A stretch of DNA of 64,000 bases from Echinarachnius parma (GCA_037951105.1 JBAMJV010008201.1:1-64000); one strand, 5' to 3'; positions 10,390 to 21,466 are shown, numbered from the stretch's first letter. Program-made: numbers and translations. Notes: a model not told the origin generated them from the sequence alone.

Positions 10390-12655
10390 ACACAATGTAC
10401 AACATTGATTGGGAGGAATAGCTTATTCGTGTCTCTCTGAAAATAGAAATGTGTGGGTGAGATAGAAGATCCATTAAGCTGTCTCTTGACATTTCGTATT
10501 GCTAGTACGCCCATGCATATCCGCTTTCATTTAACATAATCAGGGAAAAGTTCTGTTAACTTATACTTGATATTTAATTCTACTTTTCTTGTTGAAAAGC
10601 TAATAATGGATGCTTTGATGTCTGCCTGAACATGTTGTTTTCAGTGCGTAGGTGAACTAGGCGTTTTCTTTTAAAGGCATATATGCGTGGGTTATAAAGG
10701 GTAGTCAGCAAATTCCAACTCGACTCCACCGTAATCTCTCTAGGTAAACTCATGAATGTGTTGGATCGATCGAAGAGCGGTGCTTCGAAACATCTGAACA
10801 CGGGCCTTCTTATGAAATTGCATGCAGCAAACAGCTGGTATCTGTATACCGAGCGAATTTCTTGAGCTATCACCTAAGGCATCAAACAGCGGCACTTTGA
10901 ATTTGGTGCGGTTAAACGTGTTACGTAATATTTCCGCTCGTAAACATCTCTGATGGATCTCCATTCGACTAGTACAAACATTCCGAACGCGACTATTTTT
11001 GATGCATTTTTTACTCGGGTATTTGGAAGTGGGACAGTTTGCGATTGCTACTTATAACTGAGGCAATGGGGATTGCGTACTGTGCGTAAAAGTGCGCAAG
11101 ATGGATCCATGCGTCTAATATACCGGTCTGAATTCCCTTTAACATGCAATGTATGTGACACAAGTGAATATGGTTTCATGTGACATTGAACAGGGATATT
11201 TTACCTTTTAATTTAAATTTCATACAATTTCAACTCTCCCCCCCCCCCCCCCCACCCCGCTCTCTCTTTCTATCTCTTTCTAAAACATTTGGCTCTCATC
11301 TCTTTGTGCTTCTACTATCATGCCCTCATTTTATAAATGTCGTGATATTGATATCTCCCATTGTATTTTTTCTTTGTAGCTCTCTCACTCTTTCTCTCTG
11401 TTTATGTATCCCTTTCTTTTAATATATCTATTTAATTAACTAGTTGGTGTCTCTCTCTCCCCCCCCCCCCCCCCCCCTTTCTATCACTTTCTCTCTTTTT
11501 GTCAACATATCCCCCTCCAAAATTGTAAATGAGATGACTTAAGGGCCACACTTTGCTGTCAGATGACCCAAATATAATTGATAAATATGAGTCACAATTT
11601 TTATGAGCAGCAAATATTTGCCATTTTAGCTGCTGCTTACAGAAGGGATTATGGGTAGTCTCTTTCTTCAGTCCCAATTTTTAAATGACAGGGCTCCGTA
11701 ACCCAAAGATCGATATGCAATAATTGATTGCACAAAATGATTGATTGTAAGATCAATTGAATTAAAATTTGTTAATCGTACAGTTATCATGCAATTAATT
11801 ATATTTTACATGGCCCTTGTCTGCCTTTCCCTTGTATACTTCTTGGTATATTTTGTGCTAATATGGGGTTTTGTTTTGGTTCATGTTATCAGTTATGTAT
11901 AATGTGTCATGATGTGTAATGTATTATGCACTTATTTATTTTATATGTTTTATGTTTGGTAAAATGGCCAATGTTTGGTATGCAGTAAACAACTATGTAG
12001 ATTTCATCCTCCAGGCCCACACTCATTGGAATGCAGTAAACATGTATGTACATTTCAACTAGGTGTTCTTGTAACTTTCAACCAGGGCATGGAATGTTTG
12101 GAATGCAGTGAAGATTCACTCTTGGTCTTCTTCTGATTTATAGTCAAAATATCATACATGAACATTGAACAAATTTTGAACCTAGTTAACAATTATCTTT
12201 ATCACATGCATATCTATCCATGTATTCCCCCTTAATAAAAAACATTTAACAAATAAAACTTTCTCATTTCGTGGTGATTTTTATCATAAACCATTGAGAG
12301 GACAAATTCATATTTATAAACGAATATCCCATTTAGAGGGTATTTATTTTTTAATATTATTCCCCTACTCAAACAAACATACACACTTACGTGTATATAT
12401 TTTAATTGTGCATTTATGTATTTGTTTGTTTATGTATTTATTTATCTATTCATTTATGTGACCGATTTTCAGCCAGTTTTACATTTAAACGAACAAGTAT
12501 ATAATGAAATTTCATATTTTGGGATGAAGTAAAAAATTAAAGTAAAATTTTGGATAAAGTGTTATCTACTGTAGAAAGTAAAGAACTTTGTAGAATCAAT
12601 TTAATTCGCGCTGGGAATAATTTTTAACATAGTAGTTGCCTAAGTAGCCTGATGC
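10390..12655. other. Unassigned AT-rich stretch
   Basis: No gene is supported. A minus-strand frame at 10,580-10,873 has an NPRIYAF motif (see findings). C tracts with C/T-rich flanks lie near 11,239-11,252 and 11,459-11,477. A small triplicate of GGAATGCAGTAAAC-like phrases lies at 11,975-12,115. The rest is AT-rich without visible structure. Confidence 0.4.
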
Positions 12656-12659
12656 ACCT

Positions 12660-12970
12660 CTATGGCTACGTTTTAACTGTATGCTCCCTGGGGAGTTGAA
12701 AGTGTGCACTACACTGTGCTGGCTTGACTTATTTCCAGTGAACAAGGGTAATAAAAGTCTGATTTCTTCAGCACTTAGAATAATAATAATAGGTTTGATT
12801 TATATATCGCGCATAATATGCTACAATATCATCTCTAAGCGCTTAACACTATTATTACCTCGGTCATAGGATACATTGCACACCAGCACACATTGTGTGC
12901 GCAATCTCCACTCCCTGGGGAGCATTCCTTCAAGCGGCTCATGGGCATTGAGAAGATCCTTCACATAAGC
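12660..12970. mobile_element. Two SINE 3' halves, tail to tail
   Basis: About 12,670-12,790 (plus) has TATGCTCCCTGGGGAGTTGA, ACAAGGGTAATAAAAG and an AATAATAATAAT tail. About 12,790-12,930 (minus) has the same family in reverse: AAGCGCTTA, ATTATTACCTCGGTCAT and CACTCCCTGGGGAGCAT. Both match the SINE at 47,820-48,163, and their tails abut, so one inserted beside or into the tail of the other. Confidence 0.7.
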
Positions 12971-13056
12971 AAAATGTGAATGATAGCTATGTTTTTTATC
13001 ATTATATCAACTCGACCTAACAGTAATAACTCAAGGTGATTCACATTTACAATATA

Positions 13057-13249
13057 TACAGTCAAACCTGTGTATATAGTGACTACTGGAAATAACAAAA
13101 ACAAGTAAAATGGCCACTGTAGACAGGTGACCTCTATATATAGGTATGTTCCATAACATTGATTCTCTCAGCAAGGAATTACTTTTGTTGGTGACTATGG
13201 ACACGTTGGCTGCTGTAGATAGGTGGCCCCTATGACAGGTTTGACTGTA
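13057..13249. mobile_element. Tc1/mariner-like MITE, TACAGTCAAACCTG ends
   Basis: It starts TACAGTCAAACCTGTG (13,057) and ends ACAGGTTTGACTGTA (13,249), with TA at both borders. The interior has the family phrases ATGGCCACTGTAGACAGGTG and GGTGGCCCC. At about 193 bp it is close to a complete unit. The minus-strand open frame through it is a by-product. Confidence 0.8.
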
Positions 13250-13439
13250 CAAATTAAAGGCTATCACATTTCTAGCTAAGGCATACTCGTGAAAGAGGAC
13301 TGAATTGCAAGACTAGTGTAGTCCGCACTAGGTCACAATTAAGTGTACCTCCCCCCATCATCTCACAACCGGAGGGGGTGAAGTGAAGTTCACGGATATC
13401 ATTTTATCCCCTGGCTACAAAAAAAGTGCTCTGTTGAGT

Positions 13440-14235
13440 CGTTCATGGATGCTTTTTTTTTTCCCCTCCTCTTTTCAAACAAAAAATAATAAAATTGGTT
13501 TGCTGCTATTTACAGGAGCAAATTTCTCTCGCCCATGTAAAACGTACGTCAGAGCGAAAGGTGCATTTAATATCCAAAAGCTAAATATAGAGCAGCCTTT
13601 TGACATTTTCATTCATGCGAATTCTCTCCCAAACTACCAAAATATTAGATCTATTGCATTACTACACGTTGGTGGATTTGTTTTCTCTTGGAGATTTTTT
13701 TTTAAATTGGCTCGCTACCATTTTCGAGAGCAAACTTTTCTCACTGTGTAATACATACGTCAGAGAGAAAGGTGCATTTAATATGCAAAATCTAAATTTA
13801 GAACAGACATATTGGGGCTTTTGACATTTTCATTCATACGACCCCTCTCCCAAACTACCAAAATATTAGATCTGTTGCATTATATGTTGGTGGATTTGTT
13901 TTCTCTTAGAGGAAAAAAAATTGGCTCGCTACCATTTTATAGTAAATTTTCTCACCGTGTATTACGTACGTCAGAATGAAAGGTGCATTTTGATATACAA
14001 AATCTAAATATAGAACAAACTTTAATTGGGGCTTTTGACATTTTCATTCAGGCGACTCCTCTCAAAACAAAAAAATGGTTTGCTATCATTTACGAGAGCA
14101 AATATCTCTCACGGAGTAGCACGTCAGAACGAGTGGTGAATTTAATATGCAAAATCTAAATTTTGAACAGACTTATTGAGGCTTTTGTAACTTTTCATTC
14201 ATCTGACTTTACTCCCAAACTACCAAAATATTACC
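13440..14235. repeat. Diverged tandem array, 211-bp unit
   Basis: GGTGCATTTAATAT-type sequence recurs at 13,560, 13,771, 13,982 and 14,135 (211, 211, 153). Units share ACGTACGTCAGAGCGAAAGG, TTTTGACATTTTCATTCAT and CTCCCAAACTACCAAAATATT. Four units are visible, the last shortened. The 122-codon frame at 13,383-13,751 is not preserved across units. Confidence 0.85.
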
Positions 14236-14875
14236 ATGTCAAATTTATGCTTGTGGATATATTATGGGAAGCTTTTACCCTTTATACTGTGTGCGTATGC
14301 AAAGTGTATTGAAGATTTAGAATTGACTAATTATTTTTGTTTTGTATGCATAGGTAATTTTTCCCCCTTAGTTACTGAAATTGGCACTATTGTCATCACT
14401 TAGAACTTAATTCTGGACGATATACCACGACGCTCAAACACAGAAATGCACGTCCTAATTTTCCAAAGTCCCCCCCCCCCCCCCCCCCCCACCCTAAAAA
14501 ATGTTTTAAATGAATACTGTAACTTGGTATTTTACCATATGTAAGATAATTTCTATATGTGTACGAAAGCATGATAATATGCACTACTATGGGTTGCAGA
14601 TAAATTACTAGTATGCATACATCCACAATCTGGATTTAAAATAACAAGACTGTTTCAAGCTGTTTATGAGCAAATTTCATCCTTTTCCCTCCTGGCTACG
14701 AACAAAAAAAAATATTTGGATCCGGTGTTTATTATGAGAAAAGAGATGGGCTGATGAGGAATGCTCGCATACGCAACCTGGATTCGGAACTGACTCTATA
14801 CCGGTAATTGCAGCTGTGTATAAATGCATTATGATTACGCACCGGATGTTTTGTGTTTTGTACAATATGCTCAGT
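14236..14875. other. Gene-less stretch with C tract
   Basis: A run of about 21 C lies at 14,470-14,490. The rest is AT-rich sequence without repeat partners that I can see and without a convincing coding frame. Confidence 0.4.
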
Positions 14876-15573
14876 GGCGTAGCGTGGTCATATGGATTGG
14901 AGGGGCGCAGTAATTAATGAGATGGGAGAGGGGGGGGGGGGGGGATATTCTATATACAGTCAAACCTGTTTTAGTGGCCACCTGTCTATAGAGGTCATCA
15001 ACCTCCCTATATTAGCCACCAACAATTATCTGCTGCAGAGAAAAGCTATGTAACGGAACCTGTTTACAGAGGTCACTTGTCTACAGTTGCTACTTTTCTT
15101 GTTTCCCTTAGGTGGCTGTACATCTTAGGTGGCTGTTTGACTGTACATCTTTATTTTTTGTTGATTTTGTACCCTTGTATTTTGTTCAAATTATTGGGGG
15201 CACATGCCCCCCCCCCCCCCACCCCCGAACCTGTTTACAGAGGTCACCTGTCTACAGTTGCTACTTTTCTTGTTTCCCTTAGGTGGTCACTATTCACAGG
15301 TTGGACTGTATTTTTGTTTTTGATTTTGTACCCTTGTTTTTTGTACAAATTATTGGGGGCATATGCCCCCCCCCCCAAAAAAAGGCTAGAGGTCACCTGT
15401 CTACAGTGGCCACTTTTCTTATTTCCCTTAGGTGGTCACTATGCAGGTTTGACTATATGTATTTCTTTTTGTTTATTGTGTTCCCTTTGTTTGTTTGTTT
15501 TTATTGGTTTTGTCAAATTATTGACATCCCCCCCCCTCCCTCCCTCCCCCATGTCCTATAGCTACACCACTTC
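14876..15573. mobile_element. CAGTGGCGTAGC-type element carrying nested insertions
   Basis: The left end CAGTGGCGTAGCGTGGTC (14,876) pairs with a degraded right end, TAGCTACACCACTT (to about 15,573). The family's hallmark interior (TTATTGGGGGCACATGCCCC with a C run) is present. The middle is filled by a TACAGTCAAACCTG element whose right half is repeated. A cleaner copy at 40,424-40,625 has an 8-bp target duplication, supporting a hAT assignment. Confidence 0.6.
14955..15456. mobile_element. TACAGTCAAACCTG MITE with triplicated right half
   Basis: The left end TACAGTCAAACCTGTT lies at 14,955. Right-half blocks (GAGGTCACCTGTCTACAG, TTTCCCTTAGGTGG, GGTTTGACTGTA-like) occur three times, at about 15,065-15,147, 15,235-15,310 and 15,388-15,456, each separated by a TTATTGGGGGCATATGCCCC plus C-run segment. 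This is local amplification of a MITE end together with its host element. Confidence 0.75.
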
Positions 15574-15822
15574 TCAGGTGTATGCAGATGAATGCGGACC
15601 TATTTATCATTTGTCAGTTGTTGATCACGTCGTAGGCTTTTTCCGGATGCAAGGGATTTCATTATTTAAGTGCATCAGTACATCTAGGCATGGTTGCATT
15701 TGGTTATGCCTCCAGTTTTTACCCGGAAAAACCCTGCAGGCAAAATAAGAAATGATTAATTAGTAAGCACATGTTATGAAATTTCCCTTTGTGATTAAAT
15801 ATCTAGGAAAAAGGGTATTTAG

Positions 15823-16013
15823 GTATAAACAGTCCAAACTGTGTAGTAACCACCTTAGGGAAGTAAAGAAAGTGGCCACTGTAGACAGTTGGCCCATATA
15901 GACAGATTCCAAATTTATTGGGGGGTTTCCGTTGCAGGGAATCACTTTTGGTAGCCACTATATAGGCAGCTTGGCTGCTATATAGTATATAGACAGGTGG
16001 CTGCTAAGACAGA
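15823..16013. mobile_element. Degenerate TACAGTCAAACCTG-family MITE
   Basis: AACAGTCCAAACTGTG at the left, GTGGCCACTGTAGACAG inside and ATAGACAGGTGGCTGCTAAG at the right match the 13,057-13,249 copy in order but with many changes. Confidence 0.65.
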
Positions 16014-16439
16014 AATAGTTATGTGTATTCAGTAATAATATATTTTAAATACCATTTTTTAAGAGGGCACTGCAATCCTTCTGTTTTCTAGGCCCCCCCC
16101 CCCCCCCAAATCCTCCCAAAAAATGTATTTATTTATTTATTTATTTATTAATTAAGTAATATTGTATAGTATTAATGAAATAAAATTGGACTGACAACAA
16201 TCTAGACATCAATGACTGAATATCACCATAAAGTCCTTAAGGGTTACCATGGTGATAGATAACTTGTACCCCTTCAAGTATACACCCACATCAAAATATT
16301 CTTTATTTCAAGAGTCATGTGGTGGTCCTAAGAAAGACCCACTCATCGCCCAACATTATGATTGACACCATACACACTATTACAAATAAAGGTTCCAACA
16401 CCCTTTTAGGGTGCTCATATTGTTCAACGGTTTGAACAC

Positions 16440-16835
16440 TTAAAGGGACTAAGTAACATTGTCCAAATCCTCAAAATAAAATTTTAATTCTAGTGGTTCC
16501 TTTATACCTTGTTGTATTCGTATAAACAATAAAATCATGGGACAGCTTTCGGTTTTTCAAATTTCCCTTTCATTACAAAGATATGTATGATTGAAGTATT
16601 CAGATAAGAAAATCTCCGGGCGAGATTTTCATCCCTGTACAAAGTGAATGCAGTGAGTTGGTGAATATCACCCAATATCACTTTGCATTTTCGCTCATTA
16701 CTTGGCCATACATTGTCCATTTGACTTGAAATTTTCACACAATACCCTGTGGACATATGAGATAACAACAATATACATTGCATCAACCATTCATCAGTTT
16801 TTGCACATCTCAACAAAGTTACTAGATCCCTTTAA
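16440..16835. mobile_element. TTAA-flanked MITE, AGGGACTWAGTAAC ends (copy 1)
   Basis: TTAA (16,440) followed by AGGGACTAAGTAAC is mirrored by GTTACTAGATCCCT followed by TTAA (to 16,835). Internally it shares long stretches with the copies at 22,737-23,060, 24,076-24,470 (opposite orientation) and 37,506-37,872. The TTAA duplication fits a piggyBac- or Sola3-type target; the superfamily is inferred. The minus-strand 93-codon frame within it is not conserved in the other copies. Confidence 0.8.
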
Positions 16836-16983
16836 GGGTGCAAATTTGAACCTTAACTTTTTTTAGTGTGTACAATAACAACAATGCATTCATTTGATTC
16901 ATATCTTTAATGAGCAGGAGCTAGGCTTTTTGGGCTCTTATCTAATTTACCAACAAAGATGTAAAGTAAACAAAACCATCACC

Positions 16984-17199
16984 TTAATTTGTGGCCAAAC
17001 AGGTTTCTACATTTGGATTCGGTTCTGCGTTTCTTCCCCCCCAAACTCGACTGACTCGTTGCGAGATAATTCGATTACGATCATTTACTTTACTCTCCTC
17101 CCCCGGAGATGGCATGTTGAGGAGTCGTGCACGCTCACGTTCACCCACTCTCGCTGCGACAATTTTCTTTAATCCTTGTATTCCTTTTAAGTCCACCAT
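16984..17199 (-). CDS. Candidate small ORF or first exon, unknown function
   Basis: A 71-codon minus-strand frame starts MVDLKGIQGLKKIVAARVGE and continues as a basic, Arg/Glu-rich segment to a TAA stop. The start has A at -3 and G at +4, a good animal context, and TGACGTAA lies about 14 bases upstream. The DNA is more GC-rich than its neighbours and lies between, not inside, the flanking repeats. No domain is recognised. The opposite strand also has a 78-codon frame here, so the open frame may be a composition effect. It could be a first exon with downstream exons not visible. Confidence 0.25.
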   Translation of the reverse strand: MVDLKGIQGLKKIVAARVGERERARLLNMPSPGEESKVNDRNRIISQRVSRVWGGRNAEPNPNVETCLATN

Positions 17200-17299
17200 C
17201 GTGTATTACGTCAGTGGGGTTTTTTGATACCTTGATGATAGAAGAGTTAACTTAAGGATGTATGTGTGAGTGGGAGGCAAGGTCGTTCTCATAACAGCA

Positions 17300-19700
17300 C
17301 CTATAGGAAAATGGAAAGAAATTAAATGTGTAAATAACCGATCCGTCATTTTCTTTTTCATGGAAACTGTAGTGATGTTATTTGCTCCTGACTATTAAAC
17401 GGATCTGACATTTTATTTGCGCCCTCATTTGTTACGTATCATTATCTGTCAGTACTAGTTTTCTTTCCTCGATTCCCCACCCGTTTTTCCTCTTCTTTTT
17501 CTTTCTAACTCCCCCTCTCCCTCTCTCTTATCTTCTCTTGTAACAGAGTAATCGGAAATGGAATTAAATGCAATGTGTAAACAACCAATCCACCATTTCT
17601 TTTTCATGAAAACTTCAGATGTCATCTGATATATAGCATGCAATGTTGTTTGCTAAAAAGGATCTAACATTTTGTTTGTGTAATACATCATTCTCTTTCT
17701 CTTTCTTCAACTCCCCCCCCCCCCCCCCTTCCCAATCTCCCTCTCTCCATCTATCTTTCCCTATCTTTCCCTAACTACCTAACTACCCTCATATCAGAAG
17801 TCGGAAATGGCAATAAAAATGAAATGTGCAAAACACCCAATCCATCATTTCTTTTTTGTGGAAACTTTAAATTAAAACTGATATGATATAGCATGCAATG
17901 AGGCTTTTATAAAAGGTTTTAACATTTTATTTGTGTCCTCATTTGCAATGCATCATTCTCTTTCTCTTTCTTTGACCCCACCCCCCCCCCCCCCCCTTCC
18001 CTTTTGTCATTCTCTCCGTCTCTCTTCCCTAACTACCCTCATAACAGAAGTCGGGAGTGGAAATAAATGAAATGTGCCTATCAAACAATCTACAATTTCT
18101 TTTTCACAAAAACTTTCAATAAAATCTGATGAGAGTCGTATACAGCCTAGCTTTCAATCCTAGCAGGATCTTCGTCAGGGCAAATGACAGTAACTACATA
18201 AAGACAACAGAATATATACCAACACAAAACATATACACATGTATGGATGGGGGGAGGAGGAAAGGAGGCGGAGACACAAAACAATGAAAGCAACTGTGAG
18301 TGGGTGAGTGTCAGGACTGTTTTTTTTAATCTGATATGATAAAGCATGCAGTCATATTTGCTTTCTGAGATAAGGTTCTAACATGTTATTGGTGTAATGC
18401 ATTATCATCTCTTTCTCTTACTTTACTCCCCCCCCCCCCTTTCCCTTTTCTCTGTGTCCCTATCTAACTACCCTCATAACAAACAGAAATCGGAAGTGGA
18501 AATAAATGAAATACGCCAATCAACCAATCTATAATTTCTTTTTTTTAATGAAAACTTTGATGAAATATGATATGATATAGCATGGAATTATATTTGCTTT
18601 CTGGGTTAAGTTTCTAACATGTTAATTGCGTAATGCATCATTATCTTTCTTTCTTCGACCCCCCCCCCCCCTTTTCCTCTTTGTCCCTATCTCTGTCTCT
18701 CTTACCCTAACTACCCTCATAACAGATATCGGAAACGGAAATAAAAATGAATGTGTAAAAATAAACAACCAATCCATCATTTCTTTTTCGTGGAAACTTT
18801 CAATGAAAACTGATATGATATAAAATGCAATGATGTTTGGAAATGGACATTTCTTTTTCACAAAAACTTTCAATGAAAACTGATATGATATATATATATA
18901 TAATAGCGTGGAATGATATTTGTTTTCTGGGTAAAGGTTGTAACGTGTTATTTGTGTCTTTCTGTGTAATATTGTATCACTATGCCCCTGTCTTTCCCCT
19001 CTGTCTTTCTCCCTCTCTCTATCTCTCTTGCACTCTTTTCCCCATGCACTGTCAAACCATATAACAGTAATCGGAAAAGGAATTAAATGAAATGTGTAAA
19101 CATTCTAAAATGTTATATGTGTCTTTCTGTGTAATGTATCATTATCCTTGAATATTTATGTCCACCTTTCTCTCTCCCTCACTCTCTCTTTCCCTCACTT
19201 CCCTGGCTTTGTCCCCACGCAATAGTAATCGCAATAGTAATCAGGGGAAAAGGGAAATTAATTAAATGGTTTTAATCAACCCCACTAATTGTTTTTCATG
19301 AAAAACTGCATGCTGATATTATATAGCATTGAAAATTATTCCTTTTTCTAAGTAAAGGCTCTTGACATTTCAATAGTGTCCTTATGTGTTTTTCTATCTA
19401 ACTCTTTTATCCACCCCTTCTCCCCCTCTCTCTCTCTCGTTCTCTTCATATCACTCTCTATTTCCCCGCTCTCCCTCCATTTTTTCCGGTTGGTTTTCAG
19501 GGATGCCATGTTCAATTAAAAGCGTGGGATGTCAGACATTTACTTGCATTCTTATTAGTAGTGTAACAGATTGTTATTTTTCATCTGTCATTCCTACTCT
19601 CCCCCCCCCCCCCCCCCCCCCCCCAGCTCTCTCTCTCTTTTGCTCTTTCCTTATCCACTGTTCGTGCTCGGAAGGCAATTAAGAAATTTGTTTTAAATAT
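17300..19700. repeat. Diverged tandem array, ~240-bp unit with C tracts
   Basis: About nine units begin with GTCGGAAATGGAAATAAATG-like sequence near 17,311, 17,550, 17,800, 18,050, 18,490, 18,728, 19,070, 19,240 and 19,670. A full unit continues with CCATCATTTCTTTTTCATG, ACTGATATGATATAGCATGC, TTCTAACATTTTATTTGTG, a TCTTTCTC block, a C homopolymer (absent in some) and CTAACTACCCTCATAACAG. The last units are the most degraded. One unit is split by an insertion at 18,131-18,327. Confidence 0.85.
18131..18327 (-). mobile_element. Retroelement fragment with 8-bp TSD, Penelope-like motif
   Basis: AATCTGAT occurs at 18,123-18,130 and 18,328-18,335, and sister array units show the uninterrupted site, so 197 bp were inserted. 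On the minus strand the insert starts with a run of A and ends CCTGACGAAGATCCTGCTAG, GATTGAAAGCTAGGC. CTGANGA and GAAA bracketing a short stem recalls the terminal regions of Penelope-like elements, which are known to carry hammerhead-type motifs. The class is inferred and no reverse transcriptase is present. Confidence 0.5.
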
Positions 19701-20225
19701 TCTAAACCGCCAAGCTAATGTAAGGAATGCTCATGAAAAATGTTGTTGAATTTGGGCACAATTTGAAAACCGGGAAATTTTCTTTTTTGAATTTAAGACA
19801 AAATTTGAAACCCAACATTGTTTCACTTAATTCTCTCTGGAACAAAAACTACCCAGCTAACCAAAATTGCTGATCTTGGTATCAATTTTCCTTTGTAAAA
19901 GATTCATTATGTAGTGAAAAGAGTGGTGTGGTTCTCACATTATGGGAAGAGTGCTGTTACATTTTTGGTCTGGGCCACTCCCTATACTATTCATCATTGA
20001 TCTTTAATACAAACTGGAAGAAAAAATTAATTTCTATATCTATCATGTTTGGAGTCACATAGCAACCCTGTAGTAACACACTTCATTTGCATTGTATTCT
20101 AATATTTGACATGCATCATTGACATTCCAAAATTATATTATGTGCCTATAGATATATTTTGGTCATGGGCATAGGGGAAAAATGTTCTCAATTTTCAGGG
20201 GGTGAGGTCTTTTGCCCATATAATT
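19701..20225. other. Gene-less AT-rich stretch
   Basis: No repeat partner or coding frame is seen, apart from a short GGGCATAGGGG phrase near 20,165 that precedes the next element. Confidence 0.4.
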
Positions 20226-20329
20226 GTATCCCCCGAACCACTTCGGGGGATACTATGGATTTGGCCTCGTCGCGCCGCCGCCGCCGCCGCCGCGTCCGCC
20301 GCGTCCGCCGCGTCCGCCGCAGAGATTTT

Positions 20330-21383
20330 CTTGTGAACGCTCTACAGGTCCGAGTTCTTGTCCGATCATTTTTTAATTTGGTATGAAGGTGTATTAAGGA
20401 AAGAGGATGAAGCCTATTGATTTTGGTGTGGGGCGGAGTCCTGGTTGCCATGGTAACCATGATATAAAGAAATAGTTAAGATTACCTTGTGAACGCTCTA
20501 CAGGTCCGAGTTCTTGTCCGATCATTTTCTAATTTGGTATGAAGGTGTATTAAGGAAAGAGGATGAAGCCTATTGATTTTGGTGTGGGGCGGAGTCCTGG
20601 TTGCCATGGTAACCATGATATAAAGAAATAGTTAAGATTACCTTGTGAACGCTCTACAGGTCCGAGTTCTTGTCCGATCATTTTCTAATTTGGTATGAAG
20701 GTGTATTAAGGAAAGAGGATGAAGCCTATTGATTTTGGTGTGGGGCGGAACCCTGGTTGCCATGGTAACCATGATATAAAGAAATAGTTAAGATTACCTT
20801 GTGAACGCTCTACAGGTCCGAGTTCTTGTCCGATCATTTTCTAATTTGGTATGAAGGTGTATTAAGGAAAGAGGATGAAGCCTTTTGATTTTGGTGTGGG
20901 GCGCGGTCCTGGTTGCCATGGTAACCATGATATAAATAAATAGTTAATATTACCTTGTGAACGCTCTACAGGTCCGAGTTCTTGTCTGATCATTTTCTAA
21001 TTTGGTATGAAGGTGTCTTAAGGAAAGAGGATGAAGCCTTTAGATTTTGGTGTGGGGCGGAGTCCTGGTTGCCATGGTAACCATGATATAAAGAAATAGT
21101 TAAGATTACCTTGTGAACGCTCTACAGGTCCGAGTTCTTGTCCGATCATTTTCTAATTTGGTATGAAGGTGTCTTAAGGAAAGAGGATGAAGCCTATTGA
21201 TTTTGGTGTGGGGCGGAGTCCTGGTTGCCATGGTAACCATGATATAAAGAAATAGTTAAGATTACCTTGTGAACGCTCTACAGGTCCGAGTTCTTGTCCG
21301 ATCATTTTCTAATTTGGTATGAAGGTGTATTAAGGAAAGAGGATGAAGCCTTTTGATTTTGGTGTGGGGCGGAGTCCTGGTTA
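20330..21383. repeat. 156-bp tandem repeat, ~6.8 copies
   Basis: CTTGTGAACGCTCTACAGGT begins at 20,330, 20,486, 20,642, 20,798, 20,954, 21,110 and 21,266, exactly 156 bp apart each time. Units differ by a few single-base changes and have no length changes, so the array is young or homogenised, unlike the other arrays in the window. Each complete unit ends with a GGTTGCCATGGTAACC motif. The final unit stops at CCTGGTT. Confidence 0.95.
20444..21237. promoter_or_regulatory. Six perfect RFX X-box motifs, 156 bp apart
   Basis: GTTGCCATGGTAAC occurs at 20,444, 20,600, 20,756, 20,912, 21,068 and 21,224. It matches the established X-box consensus GTNRCC-N(0-3)-RGYAAC bound by RFX winged-helix factors, which control ciliary and other genes in animals. 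All six 14-mers are identical. Whether RFX binds here is not shown. No gene start is visible nearby. Confidence 0.6.
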
Positions 21384-21466
21384 GTAGAACAACGTACACC
21401 ACCAAACTTGTTCAGTTCACAATATTACAACCCACAAAAGTGCAATGCAATTGGTTCGGGGGATAC

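Larger units (their letters stand above)
20226..21466. mobile_element. TIR-bounded element with internal minisatellite
   Basis: GTATCCCCCGAACCA at 20,226-20,240 is matched in reverse complement by TGGTTCGGGGGATAC ending at 21,466. The left end also forms a hairpin with TTCGGGGGATAC at about 20,241-20,253. A CGCCGCCGC/CGTCCGC run (20,270-20,320) leads into seven 156-bp repeats, and a unique 80-bp tail follows. Central minisatellites between short termini are known in mobile elements of sea urchins and bivalves; that relationship is inferred from architecture only. There is no transposase. Confidence 0.7.

Noticed and set aside
9892..10514. Long His-rich, Ile-rich, Met-rich and Asp-rich open frames
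   Set aside because: They are the several readings of one GAT/GGT microsatellite and are low-complexity on both strands.
15077..15748. 223-codon frame, the longest in the window
   Set aside because: It reads through the triplicated MITE right half and two C runs, giving repeated TVATFLVSLRW and poly-Pro, and has no protein family character.
20330..21383. CRISPR-like regular spacing
   Set aside because: The whole 156-bp unit is conserved, with no variable spacers, and the context is an animal genome.
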